DNA of 35,594 nucleotides from Perkinsus olseni (taxonomy: Eukaryota > Perkinsozoa > Perkinsida > Perkinsidae). The notes beneath the pieces were generated by a model. It was not told the origin of the DNA, did no database searches, and worked only from the letters and a program-made list of their open reading frames with translations. This document shows, in pieces, positions 28,592 to 35,594 of this stretch; the first letter of the stretch is position 1, and the number at the start of each line of letters is the position of its first letter. The translations under genes and the position numbers were made by a program. Where the stretch lies: NCBI GenBank assembly GCA_013115135.1, contig JABANP010000530.1:1-35594 (forward strand), read 5' to 3'.

Positions 28592-31228
28592 CTATCGAGG
28601 GGTGGTTGGTCTGCCTATCATGGCCTGATCAGCAGGTATCGGGGTACTCCCTGTAGTATTCGCAGGTGCATTAGGAGGGGGCCTATTATACATAGAGGGT
28701 GCACTGGGGGCGGGTAAGTGATTGATATCACCACCATTACTACTGACGACCAGCTGAGGAGACCCTGTTACTGTGGTAGCCGTGGCAGCATCCCCCTTAG
28801 GAGAGTAGGGCTGGGATAAACCACCATCCATCGGTATCATGTTATCGGGGCAATCTTCCCTCAGTACCTCATAAACCTGGGTTTTGAATCGAGTCTGATA
28901 GATATCATTATCATACTCTATGGCAAAGCAAAAGAATATGGTATCGATAGTGGAGAGGACTATCTCGCCGATGAAGTTGAAGAGGCAGTAGCAGACAGCA
29001 CCGATGAACAGCGCACCGGTGACGGAGTTGATGCTGTGTTGTGCATCAACCTGCCAATCAGAAGAGCACACGCCGTCCGACCCACAAGTCCATACGTGGA
29101 ACCACGGCGCTAGCCAGGCCAGCAGGGTGATAGTGAGGGCTGGTATTGATATGAAATAAGCATAGAGCAGCAGTACTGGTATGAGGATGTACCATGGCAT
29201 GGCTGTGAGGGTCTGATAATCCTGTGCAGAGTCTAGCCACGCCCATGATGCTATACCTAGGCCTAGTGAGAAGATGTACGTACTCATTGTTACCTGATAG
29301 GATGTAAATCACGCCGTGAAAAATTATCGGATTACATACCACATTTTCGCCAATAGAATCGGTTATGAAGGCATCCCCGAGCCGATCCTTGACAACGTTA
29401 AACGACCGCCTGGCTGAGCCACAGAAAGCTTCACCGCAGAAGGCCTGATAATAGTGAGCGTAGCGCGCCGATGGTTAGTAGTGCTGCTATTACCTGCCCT
29501 ATAAGCATGAACTTAGAGAACATCTCTAGTATACTGAGTAAACAGCCTGCTATGCAGCTCCAGAGGCAGGTCAGAGGGGAGAGGCATATGGGCAGCCAAT
29601 TCATAAGATCTGTTATACGATTGATGACGTACCGTACAATACCCACAAATAAGGAGGCAAACCTGAACGAGAGGTGATGACCACTACTGCGGTGCTGAGG
29701 GCTCATGCTCACATTATCGCTCCTGAGCTAGACGTGCATGCCCATTGCAGGCCCTTAAACGCAGGGACCATTGGGGCATCAGAATCGGGGAAGTACCTGG
29801 ACACCAACTGGTCGTGGTTGCATTCCGCGCGATTGACAGTATGCTGGACCTATACGAGTAGTGGCCTTCGCAGCGATAGCACTGGTACGATTGAAGACGC
29901 ATGGATCATTTCTAGTCAATGAGGTAAAGCGCAATACCAGTATTACCATGCACCGATGCCAACAGCACAGACTACTGTCTTTATGTTGAGGAATACATAG
30001 GTGAATATAAAGAACATAGGGCCATATATCCACCTGGATGCAGCCACCCAGCCAGGCTCATCCAGCCGACAACTAGCCTCATTAACCTGGAGTGATGGTA
30101 ATACTCATTCACACCCACCATGCTACCACTACCTCCTTGACGTTGAAGGTAGCGATGACGAATACAATCCATAACACTGTATAACCAACATAAAGTCCCT
30201 CTACTAATACGGACACTCCGATCACAGTAGGGGTAGCCTTGAGGCCTGCTGATGCCACTGATATAACCTCCGCTGCTCGGTTGATGGATCGCCAGCATAG
30301 GGCCATGAACACCAACTCTATCGCTGCACCGACCAACAGCATCCAGTTGTTCACGCCATATTCCACGTACCTATTGAAGTGATAATAGCTCAGGCTCATT
30401 GGCCCGTGGCTGAGGGGTACTACCAGAATGCCCAGAATCCTACTAGCAGTGCTACACCTAGGAACAGCGTTGACCATATGATGGGCTTAACCAAGAGTTG
30501 TAAGGCATACAGCCATAACACGGCCAGCACCACCACTCCCAGGCATATAACTGTGGGTATATACCAATACTTCCCCAACACAGCCCAGAATGTAGGGGAT
30601 ACCTGCCTTGGACGCAATTATTACAACTCAAGAGGAAGGCGGACTGACCTCGTCATTTCTTTTATCCGCCAGAGTTCTGTGGAACAACGGATGGTCAGAC
30701 CATGCCGTAGTAGCATCATCAATGCACGTATTGAGCTGTTGACACAGATCCTCCTTTACACATCCAGTATTGGTCCTGAGAATATACCATCTATTACGAT
30801 AACTACTGCTATGGTACTTACCACATCGGATAAGGTAGTGAGCCTGATTGAGGAAGGTTCGCACCACTACAGTGTGTAGGGGCATAAAGGTAACCACTGG
30901 GGCATATGCTGTCCTAAAAAGTAAAATCTTACCAAAGGGGAGAGCTATCGCAACAGGCTATTACCGATTCAGGACTGGAAAGCTCATAGTTCGTGGACCC
31001 TAATAATACAAACCCAGTGATGAGCTGCCACAATAGGCATGCCCAGAATATCGCTATGCATACCCAATCCACCGGTCCTAGATTGGACCTGAACTCCTGC
31101 AGTTGGATAGTCCAGTGCGACGAGCAGCCTTACTACTACCTTTTACGCCATTTAACCCCGGGTTCGAATCCATGCGGGGGCGTCCTTCGCTGAATCGTGA
31201 TTCCCTTCTTACCAAATTCCCCATCCAT
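28592..31228 (-). CDS. Choline transporter-like protein (SLC44/CTL)
   Basis: A multi-exon membrane protein starting MDGEFGKKGITIQRR at 31228. The first membrane span includes DWVCIAIFWACLLWQLITGF after a 51-nt intron. A Cys-rich extracellular loop follows (CGYLYAPTHC, CVKEDLCQQLNTCIDD). Next come many spans, including YIPTVICLGVVVLAVLWLYA, WMLLVGAAIELVFMALCW and GLYVGYTVLWIVFVIATFNV. Family signatures are clearest late: WIYGPMFFIFTYVFLNI, AFCGEAFCGSARRSFN, and the CTL-type IGEIVLSTIDTIFFCFAIEY near the end. A Pro/Ser/Asn-rich cytoplasmic tail closes it. Introns are mostly 35-51 nt; not every exon border between 29700 and 30100 was resolved. It should move choline or related substrates across plasma or organelle membranes for phospholipid synthesis. 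Confidence 0.82.
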
Positions 31229-31237
31229 TAGGATAAT

Positions 31238-31315
31238 TTAGAATACAAAAAAGAGGGGTATCACCAACAAAGCTAAAGCACTGAGTAGCTCCTCTCCTTT
31301 CGCCGCTATTGCCAT
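31238..31315 (-). CDS. Possible 25-residue hydrophobic microprotein
   Basis: A short frame, MAIAAKGEELLSALALLVIP onward, ends 9 nt before the transporter start. One hydrophobic helix after a charged start is typical of small membrane subunits or of an upstream regulatory frame. Could be chance. Confidence 0.25.
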   Translation of the reverse strand: MAIAAKGEELLSALALLVIPLFFVF

Positions 31316-32104
31316 GATATCTCCTAACAGGCGTCAAAGACACAATGCTCTCACCAGACTAGTGTCGCTCGTTGGACCCGCGACAGCAACACATTAGCGT
31401 TGAGGAACTGGAAGACAAGCTAAGTGTCCAAGATTCTCTAGTGCTGCCTCGTCCGTCCGACTCCGTCCACCTGGGTTATGACCAATGTTGGTTCACAGGC
31501 TGGGTATCTACCGGATAAACTGCAGGCTAAAGACAACCTTGGCATCTAGCAGGCCACAGCATTGGGAGGAGTCCTTTGAGGAGGTCCAAGCCCAGCATAC
31601 GGCAGGCCCTGGTAATAATACCACTACTACTGTAACCTACTTCCATCACTGTTACTACCGGTAGTGAGCCTTACTATAGGTCCCGACATGGATGCCGCAC
31701 CCCTAATGAGGAACTCATTGTCGATAGTTAGGGAGGACTCGGGGAGGAAGTTGAAACGCTTGGAGCATTTCGAACGGTACTGAGGACGTGCTGTCGATCA
31801 CCATTGTGGTAATGGCTGTCTAGGGCTGATACAGCAACAGCAATGCTGAAGAGGACTAAATACCAAACAGGGAGGAGTGTACAGACATACGATGAGAAGG
31901 AGAGGGCTGGGGTACAGCGAGCCATCGATGCTGAAAAACGGAAAAGCAGGTACGGGAGATGGTCCTACGGGTTATACCTCGGGAGTGCAGTAACGGATCC
32001 GAGTTAGGCGAAAAAGTGTTGATGTCCCTGGAATAATTGCCTTCATTCCCTAGTGCCATCGCGCTAGTCTTCATGGTATTGTTGTTCTCATGATATCAGA
32101 AAAG
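31316..32104. other. Divergent intergenic region
   Basis: It lies between a minus-strand transporter and a plus-strand gene, so promoters for both are expected here. A minus frame at 31728-31925 has a signal-peptide-like start, but no further exon was found. Confidence 0.35.
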
Positions 32105-35100
32105 ATGGTTACTGTCGATAGGTAAAATTGTCTTTACGGCGGTATCAGGTATTCCGTGAGCAAGGAGCGTCTCCTAGACAATAGGATGTACATCATGGAC
32201 GAAGATGCTATATCCCTAGCCAAGCAGTCTATTGATAAAGTGTACTACAGTAGCAGTAGTGCTGCTGTACATACCCCTGCCTCAGTGTCGAGAACGAGCG
32301 GTCAAGGAAGGTCCGTCTGAAGCTGAAGCAACAGGAGGCTTCGGCTGCTGTTGCCGCTCCTATAGGGGAGGATGATCATGATACTACTGCAAAATCGTCG
32401 GAAAGTAACTCCAAGGCAGTAGATGAGAAACAGGAGACCAATGATGCTGTTGTCAAACCAGTAGCTCGGGAATTGTCATGTTGGCTATTCAAGGTCATGT
32501 TTCAGAATCCCGATGATGACCCGCCTCCGTCTAAGGCCGATGCTCGTCGGTCTGCCGAGTTGAAAGAGGAACGCTCCGATAGGCTCCGCGATGACATGCA
32601 TACATCTTCGAGCCGCCAAACGTTCCAGTTTCGTAAAGCTAACTTCCCTGAGAAGGGAAGTCGAGGGGAGACTGTGCTGACTACCCACCCCGAGCCTCGT
32701 GCAGTGGGCTCCAACACAGCGGTTGAACGGCTACATAAACTGGCTGGCGATGGTCGGCAGCTGCCGTTGGACACCCTGAAGGCGTTGGACCTACCCTCAC
32801 TCACCCCTAGTGATCTCTCAAGGGTGCTTTGGTGTGTCGTGAAGACTAATAGTGCATCATGGGCAGGCTTCAGTGAACTACTACGACTCCTTGCCGGGGA
32901 GGTTGATAAGCTCTCACCCAAGGAGGTAGCACGTACCTTGTTGGGAGCGACACAAGTGAGGACACGTAGTAGCGACACCCTCCTGACGCATCTCGTCGGA
33001 GCGCTACTGTCTCGAGCAGCGATACAAGACACTGTAGGGACGCGTGAGGCCCTCACAGGGTCATCAGCATGTGTCGCGTTATGTGCGGTTAGCAAGCTCA
33101 TCATCAACGCTGATCGTCATCACCCCAGTGGCTGGTTGGCTGATCTACACGATACAGTAGAGTCATTGGCGGGGCGGCTGATCGTTGGCAGTAGTCAGGC
33201 CTCTGGAGAGGGCCTCAGCAACAAGGAGATCTGCGTAGCCTTATCGGGTATGGCTAACTCTGGGGTACTGCATCGACCCTCCGTCGCGGTTATGTTGGAC
33301 CAGCTACTGGGCCGTTCTGATACGCTACTACCCACTCAAGTAGTCGGTATCTTATGGTCACTATCGAAGCTGCAGGTGAGGTTGAGCGGTGATGTTATGA
33401 AAAATAAGATACGTCCTGCCCTTGGTGAGCTAGCCCAGCTGCCACCCCGAGAGGTGGCATCGTTGCTGTACAGCACAGGGCGGTGTACTAAGGATAAGGG
33501 GGCGTGTGGTGAGCTACGCAAGGAGCTCATGCAATATGTGAAGCCCCAACACCTGAATGGTAACGAGATTAGTGCTGTGATAGAAGGCCTAGCTTCGGTG
33601 GATGATCATACATCGTTACTCGATGATGAGGAGAGTATCATCATCATGACCTTGGATCGTCTGAGTGAGATCAGGCATACCCTATCGCCAAGCCAAATGG
33701 TACGGTGTTCGATAGCCCTCCACAAGCTGCCTAGGACGGACGCTGTCACAGAGGTATCACGGTCCCTACTGGGGTTGTGCGAGGAGAGGCTCTACGCCTT
33801 CAAACCCCATCAGTATGTAGCCCTCCTCCCAACTGGTGTTGATCCTATGGTGGATCGTAGCAGCAGGAGCATCTACACCAAGGCCAGAGAGCAGGCATCT
33901 AGCCTCTCCGTACCGGACCTTATCAAACTACTCGCCCTAGCGCCTGATGATGCTGTATTACTGCGGGCGATTGATGGTAAGGTCACTGACGAGTACCGCT
34001 TCCCACGGCCGGCAGGGGCGGTAGTGGCGGCTCGCTACCTCGAGCTGCTGGGTCGCGATAGGGGCCAGGTGATACGTAGACAAGTACCCAATTTGGTGAG
34101 GATGAGCCGTACTACACAGGAGCTCCATCGTCTGCTGTACGCTGTGGGTGTGCTTAGTAATGCTGATACTATCGACCATTTGCATACCAAGTACGGGGTA
34201 CAGGCCCTTCAGACGGCGGTCAGTAGGGTAGGGGTCGAGGAGGACCCAGTAACTCTGCTGGAGGCCTTGAGCTATGTTAGGATGGACCCTAGCAGCACTA
34301 CAGCAGCCATCATGGCTACAATAGAGGAGAGGTGGTCACAGATTGAGGCAGCTGACAAGGATAGAGCACTGGCAGCCACGGCCGAGCTGGGTATCGACCC
34401 GTCCAGTCTGCCTGTGCCCACGTCGATGACCCTGCCTGGCCTATGGTCCCGCATGGTGAGGGAGCCCGACCCCCGAGCGTGCCCGGTGGGAGTTTTGGAG
34501 TCGCTACGCCCTGCTGGTGTCGACTCCCCAGTGGATGCCCATCGTCTACAGCAACTCTATCTCCATCATCTTGGTAGTCGCTATAATGCTACAGCCGCGG
34601 CCACAACCAAAGGTGGGGTCTCCGGGGGCCTCAGCATTACGACCATCATCTTCGTCCAGGTAGTAGCAGCAAGTACAGTCGTTGGATATCGGATGCATTG
34701 TCCTACCTTGGGATACCACACCAACCCGACTCTCCTCAGTTGGGTGGGGCCTGCGTAAGCCGGCGAGATGCTTCGCCGTGTGCTCATCACGGTCCATCAG
34801 GTCATCCTAGCTCGGCTGCCAACCCACGGCATAGGTATGGTCATGGACGAATCTACGTACCCTGGTGATCGACCCACGGGCCGGAGTCTAGTGCAACGCA
34901 GACAGCTTTTGAATCCGTCAACAGACCAGGAGCAGCAGCAGCAAGAGGGCATCACTAGGCTGGTGATGGTCCGACGATTGGACCTAGTCCGAGCTAGACA
35001 GAAGAAGGAGTTGGTACCATTCACAGCAAGGCTTCTCACTGGATTCATAGTAATCCATCGTGTCTTACTGACCTCACTGAGTGTTCTCTCGTCAGACTGA
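32105..35100 (+). CDS. Helical-repeat protein with RAP-like C-terminus
   Basis: The main exon is open from about 32300 to 34659. Upstream, the exon ending at AAAGT (32241) joins over a 44-nt intron, and a short exon from ATG 32105 is possible. The body has repeats of about 35-40 residues with pattern L-x-P-x-(E/Q)-(V/I)-A-x-x-L: LSPKEVARTLLGATQV, LSNKEICVALSGMANS, LLPTQVVGILWSLSKL, LPPREVASLLYSTGRC, LNGNEISAVIEGLASV and LSPSQMVRCSIALHKL. This resembles the FASTK/OPR/heptatricopeptide class of organelle RNA-binding proteins. A 141-nt intron (34660-34800) leads to an exon with IGMVMDESTYPGDRPTGRSL then VQRRQLL, like a RAP domain core. Likely mitochondrial RNA processing or rRNA assembly. An unspliced reading ends at 34758 instead. 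Confidence 0.72.
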
Positions 35101-35331
35101 CTCTACACTGCTGCAGCAGTACTCCACCATAACCGAGCCACCGCAGTCGGAGGTGGGTCACTGAGTGGCTGGCCATCGTGTTCTCACCACCAACAGGTGC
35201 CGGATGGTGCTACAAGTGGGGATGCTCACTACTTCGAGGAGACCTCCAACCATCGACTGCATGACGATCTTTCTCATACCCATGTTTCTGATGAAAGTTT
35301 CTGATGTCTTGGTTTCTGAGTTCATGTGAGT
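35101..35331. other. No supported gene
   Basis: It lies between the helical-repeat gene and an inverted fragment of its paralogue. Short GTTTCTGATG repeats lie near 35284-35312. Confidence 0.35.
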
Positions 35332-35445
35332 TCACGTAACGGCCGGTATTCTATCCAACTCGTTAACTGCTTCAAGCTCTGACCACCAATCCTCTGTTGT
35401 AGCCATGATGGCTAAGGTAGGGTCCATCCTCACATAGCTCAAAAG
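35332..35445 (-). pseudogene. Inverted fragment of a paralogous helical-repeat gene
   Basis: The minus strand encodes LLSYVRMDPTLAIMATTEDW, then WSELEAVNELDRIPAVT and a stop. This matches LSYVRMDPSSTTAAIMATIE, then ERWSQIEAADKDRALAAT, encoded at 34268-34380 on the plus strand. An AG lies before it at about 35446, so it could be an exon of a convergent paralogue starting beyond the window. Lack of similarity after the stop makes a decayed duplicate equally likely. Confidence 0.6.
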
Positions 35446-35594
35446 CTATGACTAACAAAAGAACACCACGGCATGTGCAGGAAACATAAGGGTGATTATC
35501 ACAAAGTGTAGTAGAAGGCAGAGAGAAGCAGAGAAATCTCTAAACAGGGGTAACTAAACCTCGTCATCCACTGCTGTTGTCGTTGGGTCGGCAG

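Noticed and set aside
31141..31200. GGGTTCGAATCC resembling a tRNA T arm
   Set aside because: The stem does not pair beyond two bases, no cloverleaf forms, and the segment falls in the first exon of the SLC44-type gene.

Overview
This looks like nuclear DNA of a compact protist genome. Genes sit on both strands and are cut by very short GT-AG introns, mostly 34-62 nt. Neighbours include a mitochondrial ribosomal protein, a sorting nexin, a choline-transporter-like protein and a helical-repeat protein with a RAP-like end. That mix, plus a tyrosine-recombinase retrotransposon and a tandem secreted-protein family, fits an alveolate, perhaps a perkinsid. The lineage is my inference; no rRNA or tRNA gene is present to confirm it.

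Layout. 1-5.6 kb: a tyrosine-recombinase (DIRS/Ngaro-type) retroelement with Gag, RT-RNase H and recombinase frames on the + strand, all intact. A candidate intron would fuse Gag to RT in frame. 5.6-7.4 kb: mostly unassigned, with exons of an unrecognised + strand gene near 6.7-7.15 kb. 7.4-9.5 kb (-): an APE2/exonuclease III-type endonuclease with seven exons. 9.67-10.46 kb: a foldback element with two 334-bp inverted arms, each carrying six copies of one decamer. 11.1-12.6 kb (-): two related signal-peptide genes, the second apparently truncated. 13.7-15.85 kb (-): a protein with eight FPY repeats, then a coiled-coil protein. 16.2-23.1 kb (+): a tandem array of three copies of one secreted-protein gene plus an orphan first-exon copy; only the third copy reads through cleanly. 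24.2-31.2 kb (-): four genes head to tail, namely uL29m (MRPL47), a small membrane protein, a PX-BAR sorting nexin and an SLC44-type transporter. 32.1-35.1 kb (+): the helical-repeat/RAP-like protein, followed by an inverted fragment of a paralogue at the window edge.

Most genes were rebuilt by joining exons at GT-AG sites with matching phase and checking against family motifs or local paralogues. Several apparent frameshifts and in-frame stops disappear once these introns are removed. Exon borders are predictions, firmest where family homology crosses the junction (uL29m, sorting nexin, SLC44, APE2) and in the array, where three copies agree. The housekeeping genes cover DNA repair, mitochondrial translation, endosomal sorting and lipid-precursor transport and form no single pathway.
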